A stretch of DNA of 12,392 bases from NCBI GenBank assembly GCA_937870675.1, contig CALMZN010000040.1, forward strand, positions 1 through 12,392, in the 5' to 3' direction. Below, piece after piece: positions 1 through 6,215 of this stretch. The position numbers and the translations under genes were made by a program. The DNA is from an uncultured bacterium. GTDB lineage: Bacteria; Patescibacteriota; Patescibacteriia; UBA1558; GWA2-36-10. Positions within the stretch are counted from its first letter, which is position 1. Each line of letters starts with the position of its first letter. Below the pieces are notes generated by a model that did not search any database, was not told the DNA's origin, and worked only from the letters and a program-made list of their open reading frames with translations.

Positions 1-2
1 AT

Positions 3-254
3 AAATTATCCTACCGCAATCAATGGTGGTTGTTGTTCAAGAATTCTTTTGTTAAAGATTTTATTCATGATAGTCGCTTTATTCTTTGGTACGAGTTTAA
101 GAAATTTATTTATTTAATTATTTTTGAAAGGCAAACATTGACTGCTTGGTCGGACTTTTTCAAATATTATTCCAAAATGGCCAAAAAAAGAAAATATATT
201 ATGTCTAATTACCAAGTGAAAGCGGAAAGTATAAACAAATGGTTTTATCGATAG
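3..254 (+). CDS. Glycosyltransferase family 2, C-terminal end only (cut by window start)
   Basis: The reading frame is open from the first complete codon at position 3 to the stop at 252-254, so the gene begins upstream of the window. The visible 83 residues start with YRNQWW, then LLFKNSFVKDF and LWYEFKKFIYLIIFERQTL, and end in the basic stretch KMAKKRKYIM. This pattern of an RN..KN motif, a hydrophobic amphipathic segment and a terminal KKRKY is the usual tail of rhamnosyltransferase-like GT2 enzymes that add sugars to lipid-linked surface polysaccharide at the cytoplasmic membrane. The catalytic GT-A domain lies outside the window, so donor and acceptor cannot be stated. The last 16 bases overlap the start of the next glycosyltransferase, which implies one operon and translational coupling. 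An internal TTG at position 30 should not be taken as the start, because the homology-like signal extends upstream of it. Confidence 0.8.
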   Translation, partial: KLSYRNQWWLLFKNSFVKDFIHDSRFILWYEFKKFIYLIIFERQTLTAWSDFFKYYSKMAKKRKYIMSNYQVKAESINKWFYR

Positions 255-1045
255 TAATTTTAAACTACAAAACAAAAAATTTAACCAAGGAATTATTAAA
301 AAATTTGCTAGACTTAAAATTACCCTTTGAACATGAGATTATTGTGATTGACAATGCTTCTTATGACGGCTTAGCATCCATAATCAAGGAGAGATTTCCT
401 AGCGTCAAGTTTATCCAAGCGCCAAAAAATGGCGGTTTTGCTTACGGTAATAATTTGGGTATCAAGCAGGCAGTAGGGCAGTACATAATGATCTGCAACC
501 CAGATTTGGCTATACTAACCACAGCGGTTCAACAAATGCTGGACTATATGGAGTTTAATCCTAGCGTGGGTTTAGCTGGTCCACGCCTAATCAATGCCGA
601 CAAGAGTATCCAATATTCTTGCACAAATTTTCCAGATTGGCATTTGCCAATATACAGGCGCACTATGTTCAGTGAAACCAAGGCCGGACAAACTTGGTTG
701 GATAAATATTTATTGAAAAACTTGGATCATAATAAAAATTTTTTTGTGCCAGCACTGTTTGGCGCTTGCCTTATAGTGCGACGTTCCGCAATAGAAGTAG
801 TCGGGCTTTTGGATGAACGCTATTTTATGTATATGGAAGACCTTGACTGGTCTAGGCGTTTTTGGAGCAAGGGCTTTAAGGTGGCCTATATTGGAGAAGC
901 CGAGGTAATTCATCTGCATCGCCGGCAATCAGCGGCTGATAATCTGCCCAAATCAATTTTTAGCCGTTCAGCTCGTAACCACATTGTTAGCTTTATCAAA
1001 TATTTACAGAAATTTCGAGGACAACCCTTACCAAAAGTCGGCTAA
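239..1045 (+). CDS. Glycosyltransferase family 2 (rhamnosyltransferase-like)
   Basis: A complete 268-residue GT-A fold enzyme, predicted to transfer a sugar from a nucleotide donor to a growing surface glycan on the cytoplasmic side of the membrane. In order it shows the N-terminal strand SIVILNYK (residues 4-11), the nucleotide-binding IDNAS (37-41), NGGFAYGNN (64-72), the DxD-equivalent NPD (87-89), the acceptor-side segment FGACLIVRR (174-182), and the FMYMEDLDW motif (196-204), whose E200/D201 supply the likely catalytic base. H225 follows in VIHLH. This motif order is typical of WbbL-like rhamnosyltransferases, but the sugar cannot be read from sequence. There is no transmembrane segment. 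The ATG at 239 lies inside the end of the upstream glycosyltransferase gene (16-base overlap), so the two are probably co-translated. The length is normal for a single-domain member. Confidence 0.9.
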   Translation: MVLSIVILNYKTKNLTKELLKNLLDLKLPFEHEIIVIDNASYDGLASIIKERFPSVKFIQAPKNGGFAYGNNLGIKQAVGQYIMICNPDLAILTTAVQQMLDYMEFNPSVGLAGPRLINADKSIQYSCTNFPDWHLPIYRRTMFSETKAGQTWLDKYLLKNLDHNKNFFVPALFGACLIVRRSAIEVVGLLDERYFMYMEDLDWSRRFWSKGFKVAYIGEAEVIHLHRRQSAADNLPKSIFSRSARNHIVSFIKYLQKFRGQPLPKVG

Positions 1046-1059
1046 AATTGTGCATTTTC

Positions 1060-1100
1060 TTGATTTATTAGCTAAAATTAGATAAAATATATCGTATAAA
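1060..1100 (+). promoter_or_regulatory. Predicted lysS-serS promoter
   Basis: TTGATT (1060-1065), 17 bases, then TAAAAT (1083-1088) fits a sigma-70 promoter and would start transcription near 1095, leaving a leader of about 14 bases. A second possible -10, TATAAA (1095-1100), would give an almost leaderless message. No Shine-Dalgarno sequence precedes the ATG at 1109. The same TTGATT-17-TAAAAT pair recurs upstream of the ligT-like gene on the other strand. Confidence 0.55.
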
Positions 1101-1108
1101 TAAATATT

Positions 1109-2599
1109 ATGCCAACCAACAACAAAGACAATAACAATATCAATGACGAGCAACAACAGCGTTTGAGAAAGCTCGGTATTTTTAAAGAAAAGAAGATTGA
1201 GGCCTATCCCAGTAAAAGCCAGCAATATGTTTCTATTGTTGAGTTTTTGAAAAATTACAAAACTTGGCTTAGGGCTAAAAAATCTTTGAAAATGGCCGGA
1301 CGCATCAGAACACTGCGCCTGCAGGGTGGCTCTTGTTTTTTGCAATTTACTGATCACAGTGGCAGTTTGCAGGCCTTTGTCCGGAAAGATAATTTGGGCG
1401 AGGAGAGCTATCAGTTATTTAAAAATGGTTTGGACGCTGGGGACATCGTGGAATTTTCTGGCTCAGCTTTTATTACCAAAACCCACGAGCCCACTATTTT
1501 AGTGAAAAAATTCAAACTATTAAGCAAGGCCTTGTTGCCAATTCCAGACGCTTATTATGGCCTGAAAGATCCAAACACTAGATTTAGGCGCCGCTATCTT
1601 GACTTGTTGACCAACCCAGAAGTCAAAAAAATATTTTTGTTACGCAGTGAGGTGATAAAATTTACGCGGCGCTATTTTGAAGAAGCTGGTTTCATTGAAG
1701 TTGATACCCCAGTTTTACAGACAGTGGCCGGCGGTGCGGCCGCCACACCCTTTGTCACTCACCACAAGTCGCTAGATATTGATTTGTATTTGCGAGTGGC
1801 GCCAGAGCTTTACCTCAAGCGCCTGATTATCGGTGGCTATGATAAGGTATTTGAACTGGCTCGTTGTTTTCGTAATGAAGGCATTGACCATCAGCACAAT
1901 CCAGAGTTCACTCAGCTGGAGGCCTACTGGTCTTATCAGGACTACCAGGGCTTGATGAAGTGGATGGAAAAATTTTACGCTCAACTGCTAAAGAAAATAA
2001 ATAAGAGTTATGTGATAAAAAATGGCAATGATAAGCTAAACTTTAAACCGCCATTCAAGGTTTTGGATTTTAAGCAGGCCTTAGAAAAAGAAATCAAAGT
2101 AGATTTAGAAAAAACTAGCACTAGTCAGCTTATTCAGCTTGGCCAGCAAGCGGGCTTGACCATGGACAAAAACTGGGGTCGAGGCAAGGTTTTAGACGAG
2201 CTGTACAAAAAATTTGTACGCAAAAATATTATTCAGCCGACCTTTATCATTCATCATCCTATAGAGCTTTCGCCCTTAGCCAAGCGTCTGCCTAATAACC
2301 CAAAATATGTTGAGCGCTTTCAACTGGTAGTCAAAGGAGCGGAATTATGCAATGCTTTTTCCGAGTTGAGTGACCCAGTAGATCAAGAGAATAGATTCAA
2401 AGAGCAGACCCTACTAAAAAACCAGGGGGACAGCGAAGCCTTTGAGGCCGATGCTGATTTTGTGGAGGCCTTGAAATATGGCTTGCCACCTACTGCGGGC
2501 CTTGGCTTGGGCATTGATCGCTTGATTATGGTTTTGGGTAATGTTGATAACATCAAAGAAGTAATAATGTTTCCTACTATGCGTCCTAAAAAAGATTAA
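1109..2599 (+). CDS. lysS: Lysyl-tRNA synthetase, class II
   Basis: Charges tRNA-Lys with lysine at the cost of ATP in the cytoplasm. The 496-residue length is close to the usual 490-505. After a low-complexity Asn/Gln-rich start (residues 1-18) comes the anticodon-binding OB fold (about 62-138, with AGRIRTL and LQFTDHSG). The class II catalytic core follows, with RFRRRYLDLL (158-167), the AGGAAATPF stretch (207-215) and APELYLKRL (231-239). Motif 2 is at FRNEG (254-258), then HNPEFTQLEAY (263-273), and motif 3 is GLGLGIDR (464-471). The protein ends in FPTMRP, the normal terminus of the family. This is the class II form, not the class I archaeal-type LysK. The ATG at 1109 is chosen because it follows the predicted promoter closely and gives the expected N-terminal length. 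serS starts 12 bases after its stop, so the two are probably one transcript. Confidence 0.97.
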   Translation: MPTNNKDNNNINDEQQQRLRKLGIFKEKKIEAYPSKSQQYVSIVEFLKNYKTWLRAKKSLKMAGRIRTLRLQGGSCFLQFTDHSGSLQAFVRKDNLGEESYQLFKNGLDAGDIVEFSGSAFITKTHEPTILVKKFKLLSKALLPIPDAYYGLKDPNTRFRRRYLDLLTNPEVKKIFLLRSEVIKFTRRYFEEAGFIEVDTPVLQTVAGGAAATPFVTHHKSLDIDLYLRVAPELYLKRLIIGGYDKVFELARCFRNEGIDHQHNPEFTQLEAYWSYQDYQGLMKWMEKFYAQLLKKINKSYVIKNGNDKLNFKPPFKVLDFKQALEKEIKVDLEKTSTSQLIQLGQQAGLTMDKNWGRGKVLDELYKKFVRKNIIQPTFIIHHPIELSPLAKRLPNNPKYVERFQLVVKGAELCNAFSELSDPVDQENRFKEQTLLKNQGDSEAFEADADFVEALKYGLPPTAGLGLGIDRLIMVLGNVDNIKEVIMFPTMRPKKD

Positions 2600-2611
2600 T
2601 TACAAATTTTT

Positions 2612-3853
2612 ATGATAGATCCAAAATTTATAAAAGAAAACAAAGCCAAAGTTTTAGCCAACAACAAAAGCAGGGGAGTGTCTATTGATTTGGACAAACT
2701 TTTACGGCTTTATGATCAACGCAATGAACAGCAGGCGGAGATAGAGCAAAAAAGAAATACTAGAAATAAAAATTCTAAAACCAAGCCAACTCCGGAAATA
2801 ATCAAAGCCATGAAAACTTTGGGCGAGGAGTTAAACACCTTGGAAATGAACCTTAGGGTCACCGAAGATGAGCTCAATGACTTGCTTTATCAGTTGCCAA
2901 ATATGAATTGGGTGGACACGCCCATTGGCGCCTCAGATCAGGACAATAAAATAATCAAGACAGTTGGAGAAATGTCAGAGTTTGATTTTATGGCTTTGGA
3001 TCACATTGAACTGGGTTTGCGCCTTGATTTGATTGACGTGGAAAAAGGAACAGCTTTGTCAGGCAATAGATTTTGGTACTTAAAAAATCAATTAGTTGAT
3101 TTGGAAATGGCGCTGATTAATTTTGCTTGGAAAAAGATGCGCCAGGCGGGTTTTTTGCCTATGGCTGTGCCTCATTTGGTCAGAGAAAAAGCCATGTTTG
3201 GCACTGGTTTTTTCCCAGCGGAAATCAACGAAATTTATAAAGTAAATCCCGGAGAAGACGATCTTTTTTTAATCGGTACAGCCGAAGTGCCATTGATAAA
3301 TTATCACGCTGATGAAGTGCTTGATTTGAGTCAGCCCAAAAAATATTTTGCGCTTACTCCGGCTTATAGGCGAGAAGCTGGTAGCTATGGTCAGGATACC
3401 AAAGGCATACTCCGCGGTCATCAGTTTGACAAAATTGAGATGGTGATTTTTTGTGAACCAGCGCAGTCGGAAAGCTGTCACCAAGAAATATTGAGCTTAG
3501 AGGAGAGTATTTATCAGGCCTTGGAACTACCTTATCACGTGGTCAATATTTGCACTGGTGATTTGGGTGCCGTGGCAGCCAAAAAATACGATTTGGAGGC
3601 CTGGATGCCTGGACAAAATAAATACCGAGAAATTACTTCCTGTACCAATGCCACCGATTATCAGGCCAGGCGCTTAAACATCAGATATAGCAAAGATGGC
3701 AAAAAGGAACTTTGTCACACCCTCAATGGCACAGTGATGGCCTTGGGTCGAACTATGATTGCTATCATGGAAAATTATCAAAGCAAAGATGGCAGTATAA
3801 TGATACCCAAAGCACTACAGAAATATTTGGACTTCAAGGAAATAAAAAAATAA
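2612..3853 (+). CDS. serS: Seryl-tRNA synthetase
   Basis: Charges tRNA-Ser (and tRNA-Sec if present) with serine. The 413 residues fit the bacterial family (about 420-430). The N-terminal 100 residues are the charged antiparallel coiled-coil arm that grips the long variable arm of tRNA-Ser, beginning with the typical MIDPKFIKEN. The class II core contains IGTAEVPLINYHADE (221-235; TAE is the serine-binding TxE loop), motif 2 as YRREAGSYGQDTKG (252-265) with RGHQFDKIEM (268-277), and motif 3 GRTMIAIMENYQ (379-390). All expected active-site elements are present. There is no recognisable ribosome-binding site in the 12-base gap after lysS. The stop TAA is followed directly by the ATG of a decayed alr fragment (TAAATG), showing that the operon once continued. 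Confidence 0.97.
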   Translation: MIDPKFIKENKAKVLANNKSRGVSIDLDKLLRLYDQRNEQQAEIEQKRNTRNKNSKTKPTPEIIKAMKTLGEELNTLEMNLRVTEDELNDLLYQLPNMNWVDTPIGASDQDNKIIKTVGEMSEFDFMALDHIELGLRLDLIDVEKGTALSGNRFWYLKNQLVDLEMALINFAWKKMRQAGFLPMAVPHLVREKAMFGTGFFPAEINEIYKVNPGEDDLFLIGTAEVPLINYHADEVLDLSQPKKYFALTPAYRREAGSYGQDTKGILRGHQFDKIEMVIFCEPAQSESCHQEILSLEESIYQALELPYHVVNICTGDLGAVAAKKYDLEAWMPGQNKYREITSCTNATDYQARRLNIRYSKDGKKELCHTLNGTVMALGRTMIAIMENYQSKDGSIMIPKALQKYLDFKEIKK

Positions 3854-4032
3854 ATGGCTCTAACACACATTGAATTAAATGGCCGTAATTTGGAGCACAA
3901 CTTACGGCAGTTTAAAAATATAGCGTCCCAGTCCGCTTTGTTTCTGCTTTGAGCCAGAAGCACATTATGGTTTTGAGTTATTTTGATGATAAACAGCTAA
4001 AATCAGCTATTGAGAAAAAAATTATTTTATAG
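3854..4032 (+). pseudogene. alr: Relic of alanine racemase gene (two short out-of-frame pieces)
   Basis: The ATG abutting the serS stop opens a frame reading MALTHIELNGRNLEHNLRQF and about 12 more residues before TGA at 3950-3952. This resembles the first 25 or so residues of alanine racemase (the wIEInl..LehNl..fk pattern). In another frame, just downstream, positions 3958-4029 read KHIMVLSYFDDKQLKSAIEK and then KIIL before TAG at 4030-4032. This resembles a later alr segment (the pILVLsy.d..ql..ai stretch). The block between them, which would carry VVKANAYGHG with the PLP-binding lysine, is missing, and the remaining 300 or so residues of a normal protein of about 370 are absent. I infer an internal deletion with a frame change near 3941-3951 plus loss of the 3' part. 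An ancestral serS-alr operon leading toward ftsQ is a reasonable reconstruction. No functional product is expected. Confidence 0.72.
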
Positions 4033-4041
4033 TTAATTACA

Positions 4042-4047
4042 TATAAT
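4042..4047 (+). promoter_or_regulatory. Predicted -10 element of the ftsQ promoter
   Basis: A consensus TATAAT just beyond the alr relic would start transcription near 4054, giving a leader of about 31 bases. No convincing -35 lies at 16-18 bases upstream (only AT-rich sequence), so strength is uncertain. If real, ftsQ no longer depends on the serS transcript. Confidence 0.45.
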
Positions 4048-4074
4048 ACGACACAAAGTATAGGTAAATAAAAC

Positions 4075-4084
4075 GAGAGAGAAG
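4075..4084 (+). promoter_or_regulatory. Purine-rich ribosome-binding region of ftsQ
   Basis: GAGAGAGAAG sits immediately before the ATG at 4085. It is the only start in this window with a Shine-Dalgarno-like purine run. The match to AGGAGG is partial and the spacing short, so this is a weak call, but it sets this start apart from its leaderless or SD-less neighbours. Confidence 0.35.
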
Positions 4085-4918
4085 ATGAGTATTAGTATCA
4101 AAACAAATAAACCCTGGCAAAAGCACAGTGGCTACAAAGCCCATAAGCCACGTGGCTTGTATTATGATGAGCTAGTAAAAAAAAGACGTAGCAGTATAGT
4201 GCGTATAATTTATATTATTATTTTTATTTTGATCTTGCAAAGTTTTTTCCAAGCACCATTTTTAAGTTTGCGTAAAATTGAGTTAAGTGGCAATAGTTTC
4301 TATAAAGACGAAGAAGTAAAGCAATACATTCAAACTGCTCTGGAAAGAAAAAAGTGGCTATTTTTTCAAGATAACAATTTTTTTCTTTTTGACGCGGATT
4401 CCTTAAGAAATCAATTGATCAAGCAGTACAATCTTAGTGACGCTAGTATAAAAAAAACTTTTCCCAACAAGCTTAGCGTAAAGTTTGTTGAAAAGACCTC
4501 ACAGTTTATCTGGAAAAAAAATGATAGCTATTATTTGATGGATGCCAAGGGCCAGCTCAATGGTCAAATCAACGAGATTAATGATAAGTATATAATTTTA
4601 GCGGACTTTAGGTCATATCAGCCCCAAAATAATGAAAATATTTTCCGTTCTGATGAAATTGAGCTCATTCAGGGCATAATTACCCTGTGGAAGGACAAAC
4701 TAGCCAATATGGTCAAAATAGAGGCCATAAATATAGGGGATGATTGGTCTGCTTTTGATATCAAGACCAATTTGAGCTATATAGTCCAAATTAATCCGCA
4801 AGATGATGTAAATGCTCAGCTGGAAAATTATCGGCGCATCTTACTAGAAGGGAATGTAGTGGGTACTGATATAAACTACATTGATTTGCGTTTTGGTGAA
4901 AAAGTTTATTTTAAGTAG
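4085..4918 (+). CDS. ftsQ: Cell division protein FtsQ/DivIB (POTRA domain)
   Basis: A bitopic membrane protein of 277 residues that would connect FtsB/FtsL with the septal peptidoglycan synthase at the division site. A basic cytoplasmic N-terminus (residues 1-37, ending KKRRSS) leads into one transmembrane helix (about 38-57). The extracytoplasmic POTRA domain starts at LSLRKIELSGNSFYKDEEV (60-78) and runs to about 137, followed by the FtsQ beta domain (about 138-277) with its typical closing strand YIDLRFGEKVYFK. Topology, domain order and terminus all fit FtsQ/DivIB. Sequence conservation in this family is low, so the name rests mainly on this layout. The gene stands alone here instead of in a long mur-ddl-ftsQ-ftsA-ftsZ cluster, and it follows the remains of alr. 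This suggests that peptidoglycan genes once lay next to it. Confidence 0.85.
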   Translation: MSISIKTNKPWQKHSGYKAHKPRGLYYDELVKKRRSSIVRIIYIIIFILILQSFFQAPFLSLRKIELSGNSFYKDEEVKQYIQTALERKKWLFFQDNNFFLFDADSLRNQLIKQYNLSDASIKKTFPNKLSVKFVEKTSQFIWKKNDSYYLMDAKGQLNGQINEINDKYIILADFRSYQPQNNENIFRSDEIELIQGIITLWKDKLANMVKIEAINIGDDWSAFDIKTNLSYIVQINPQDDVNAQLENYRRILLEGNVVGTDINYIDLRFGEKVYFK

Positions 4919-4972
4919 AGGAATAGTATAGATTTGATGCTCGGTGGCTCACTAGGCCCTTTGTTTAGCCAA

Positions 4973-4989
4973 TATACTAACTGAGTATA
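4973..4989. repeat. Perfect 6-bp inverted repeat upstream of the xer promoter
   Basis: TATACT-AACTG-AGTATA: two perfect 6-base arms around a 5-base centre, ending 18 bases before the -35 hexamer of the xer promoter. It could be an operator or a weak ftsQ terminator hairpin, but there is no T-run after it and AT-rich palindromes of this size arise by chance. Confidence 0.3.
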
Positions 4990-5007
4990 ATAACTCTTAC
5001 ACTCAAT

Positions 5008-5036
5008 TTGACATATCATTTGGCGTTTGTTATCAT
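5008..5036 (+). promoter_or_regulatory. Strong predicted promoter of xer (leaderless)
   Basis: A consensus -35 TTGACA (5008-5013), an exact 17-base spacer ending in an extended -10 TGT, and -10 TATCAT (5031-5036). Six bases later comes the ATG at 5043, so the predicted transcription start coincides with the start codon. No ribosome-binding site is possible on such an mRNA. Confidence 0.75.
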
Positions 5037-5042
5037 ATATAT

Positions 5043-5996
5043 ATGGCTAAAACAAAAAAATACACTCTTCCCCTCTTGGATGAGTACTTGGAGAACATTC
5101 AGTCCAATAATTATTCTCCGGAGACAATTTATAATTACGAACGCGACCTAAAAACTTTTGAAGATTTTTTACTTGCTGATATTAAAAAAGATTTCTTGAA
5201 ATTGGATAAACGTGATTTGATCAAATATAAGGCCTACCTCTCCTCCATTGATCGACTGACTGCCTCCCATGACCTTTCAGAAAAAAAATTATCCAGCTAT
5301 AGCATCAATCGTATTTTATCGGCTTTGAGATCTTACTTGAAGTTTTTGATTGACATGGATTACAGGACACCAATTACAGCTGACGCTGTCAAGCTTCTAA
5401 AGACCGAAAAAAAGCGTAGTCAAGTTCCAGAGATGTTGGAGCTTATAAAATTAATCGAAGCACCAGAGAGATTTGAAACAGATCCACTGATCAAACTGCG
5501 TAATCGCGCCATGTTGGAAACCCTGTTTGCTACTGGTATGCGTATTTCAGAATTATTGTCTTTGCGCCGCGAGCAACTAGACAACACTGGTCGCATCTAT
5601 ATCATGGGCAAAGGCAAAAAACAGCGTTTCGTCTATCTGACTCCGCGCGCCACCAAACATTTGAAAAATTATTTGGCCAAAAGATTGGATGATTCGGTTT
5701 TTATGTTTGTCCCCGGTCGTGGCCGAAACAATCCTCAAAAAAATAAAAAACTGTCGGCCAATTATTTGCAATACAAAATAAAAAGATACCGCGAGTTGCT
5801 GTTTATCAACATTCCAGTTTCAGCGCATTCACTGCGTCATGGCTTCGCTACTTATCTGGCTGAGAACGGCGCTAATCCAGCAGCCATCCAAATACTACTA
5901 GGTCATGAGTCGCTGGATACTACTACGCGCTATGTGCATGCCTCTGATAAATACGCTGAAAAGGTGCACATCAAGTTTCATCCACTAAAAAATTGA
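5043..5996 (+). CDS. xerC: Xer-type tyrosine site-specific recombinase
   Basis: A 317-residue DNA strand-exchange enzyme, most likely the chromosome-dimer resolvase acting at a dif site; a mobile-element integrase is less likely because no element is visible. The N-terminal SAM-like core-binding domain (about 10-108) contains the YSPETIYNYERDLKTF stretch. The catalytic domain (about 125-317) carries the full tyrosine recombinase set: R167 in TGMRISELLSL, K190 in GKGKKQR, H262 and R265 in AHSLRHGFAT, H288 in LLGHESLDTTTRY, and nucleophile Y297. The enzyme should therefore be active. Length is slightly above the 300 or so usual for XerC/XerD. Whether it is functionally XerC, XerD or a single-recombinase form cannot be decided from sequence alone. 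It is monocistronic with its own strong promoter and ends in TGA, convergent with the M23 peptidase gene. Confidence 0.9.
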   Translation: MAKTKKYTLPLLDEYLENIQSNNYSPETIYNYERDLKTFEDFLLADIKKDFLKLDKRDLIKYKAYLSSIDRLTASHDLSEKKLSSYSINRILSALRSYLKFLIDMDYRTPITADAVKLLKTEKKRSQVPEMLELIKLIEAPERFETDPLIKLRNRAMLETLFATGMRISELLSLRREQLDNTGRIYIMGKGKKQRFVYLTPRATKHLKNYLAKRLDDSVFMFVPGRGRNNPQKNKKLSANYLQYKIKRYRELLFINIPVSAHSLRHGFATYLAENGANPAAIQILLGHESLDTTTRYVHASDKYAEKVHIKFHPLKN

Positions 5997-6019
5997 CTTA
6001 GAAATAGAATATTTTTTAC

Positions 6020-6028
6020 TTATCCACA
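6020..6028 (+). promoter_or_regulatory. Perfect single DnaA box
   Basis: TTATCCACA matches the strong DnaA-box consensus TTATNCACA exactly. It lies 23 bases after the xer stop and just upstream of the small-RNA promoter, next to an A/T run. Only one box was seen in the intergenic space, so an origin is not supported. By chance about half a match is expected in a window this size. Confidence 0.4.
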
Positions 6029-6037
6029 CTGTAGGAC

Positions 6038-6065
6038 TTGACGCAATTTATATATATGATATTAT
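6038..6065 (+). promoter_or_regulatory. Predicted promoter of the structured small RNA
   Basis: TTGACG (6038-6043), a 16-base spacer, and TATTAT (6060-6065). The predicted start, seven bases after the -10, is 6072, which is exactly the first base of the first helix of the structured element. The -35 differs from consensus in one base. Confidence 0.6.
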
Positions 6066-6071
6066 GAATAT

Positions 6072-6206
6072 GCAAACAAAGCTTCGGCCTAGTTTGCGAG
6101 AACCGGTGCCAGGACAGGCACACCCCCTTTACTATCTCGCGGTAGCGAATCGGGACTCTGTCCCACCAGTTCTCCGGCCGTCTCCCTCGGGATACGGCCC
6201 TTTTTT
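6072..6206 (+). ncRNA. Putative structured small RNA of about 135 nt, family not recognised
   Basis: This stretch is about 60 % GC by hand count while the genes around it are clearly AT-rich. It folds end to end with almost no unpaired linker. Helix 1 pairs 6072-6077 (GCAAAC) with 6092-6097 (GTTTGC) and is capped by a UUCG tetraloop. Helix 2 pairs 6098-6108 with 6164-6174 (one C-A mismatch in 11) and, after a CCA bulge, 6112-6117 (GGACAG) with 6158-6163 (CTGTCC); inside it TCGC-GGTA-GCGA forms a small hairpin. Helix 3 is the intrinsic terminator. A promoter predicts a start at the first paired base. Two rival local hairpins (6106-6110 with 6117-6121, and 6152-6156 with 6160-6164) would exclude helix 2, so a switch is possible. 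It does not resemble SRP RNA, tmRNA, RNase P RNA or a tRNA by eye. A REP/MITE-like repeat is the main alternative. Confidence 0.55.
6176..6206 (+). terminator. Intrinsic terminator of the small RNA (and xer readthrough)
   Basis: GGCCGT (6176-6181) pairs with ACGGCC (6194-6199), with an inner TCCC/GGGA extension, and is followed by TTTTTT (6201-6206). The T-run is only on the plus-strand side, so it stops rightward transcription and shields the convergent M23 gene. Confidence 0.85.
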
Positions 6207-6215
6207 ATATTAAAT

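Noticed and set aside
1028..1357. A 109-codon minus-strand frame spanning the GT2-lysS gap.
   Set aside because: It covers the lysS promoter and the antisense of the lysS N-terminus, with no family resemblance.
4961..4991. TTGTTT-19-TATAAT as a second xer promoter.
   Set aside because: The spacer is too long and the -35 poor. The TTGACA promoter at 5008-5036 is far better, and the TATAAT here is part of the palindrome.
5994..6002. Possible UGA recoding to glycine, as in some CPR lineages.
   Set aside because: TGA ends xer and the thpR-like gene exactly at the expected protein length, and reading through adds only non-conserved sequence.
6045..6072. Possible dif site next to xer (TTATG-like half site at 6062-6072).
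   Set aside because: The opposite half lacks the expected ATAA end and is only AT-rich sequence; the overlap with the promoter explains the bases. dif and xer are also not usually adjacent.
6140..6170. A tRNA-like 3' end (…GTCCCACCA).
   Set aside because: No T-loop, anticodon arm or acceptor stem partner can be fitted; the CACC bases pair in helix 2.
6064..6213. A 49-codon open frame runs through the whole structured element (MNMQTKLRPSLREP... to TAA at 6211-6213).
   Set aside because: Its ATG lies inside the predicted -10 hexamer, the sequence is unusually GC-rich (few stops by chance), it reads through the terminator stem and T-run, and the base pairing explains the sequence better. A small peptide from the second ATG at 6070 cannot be fully excluded.
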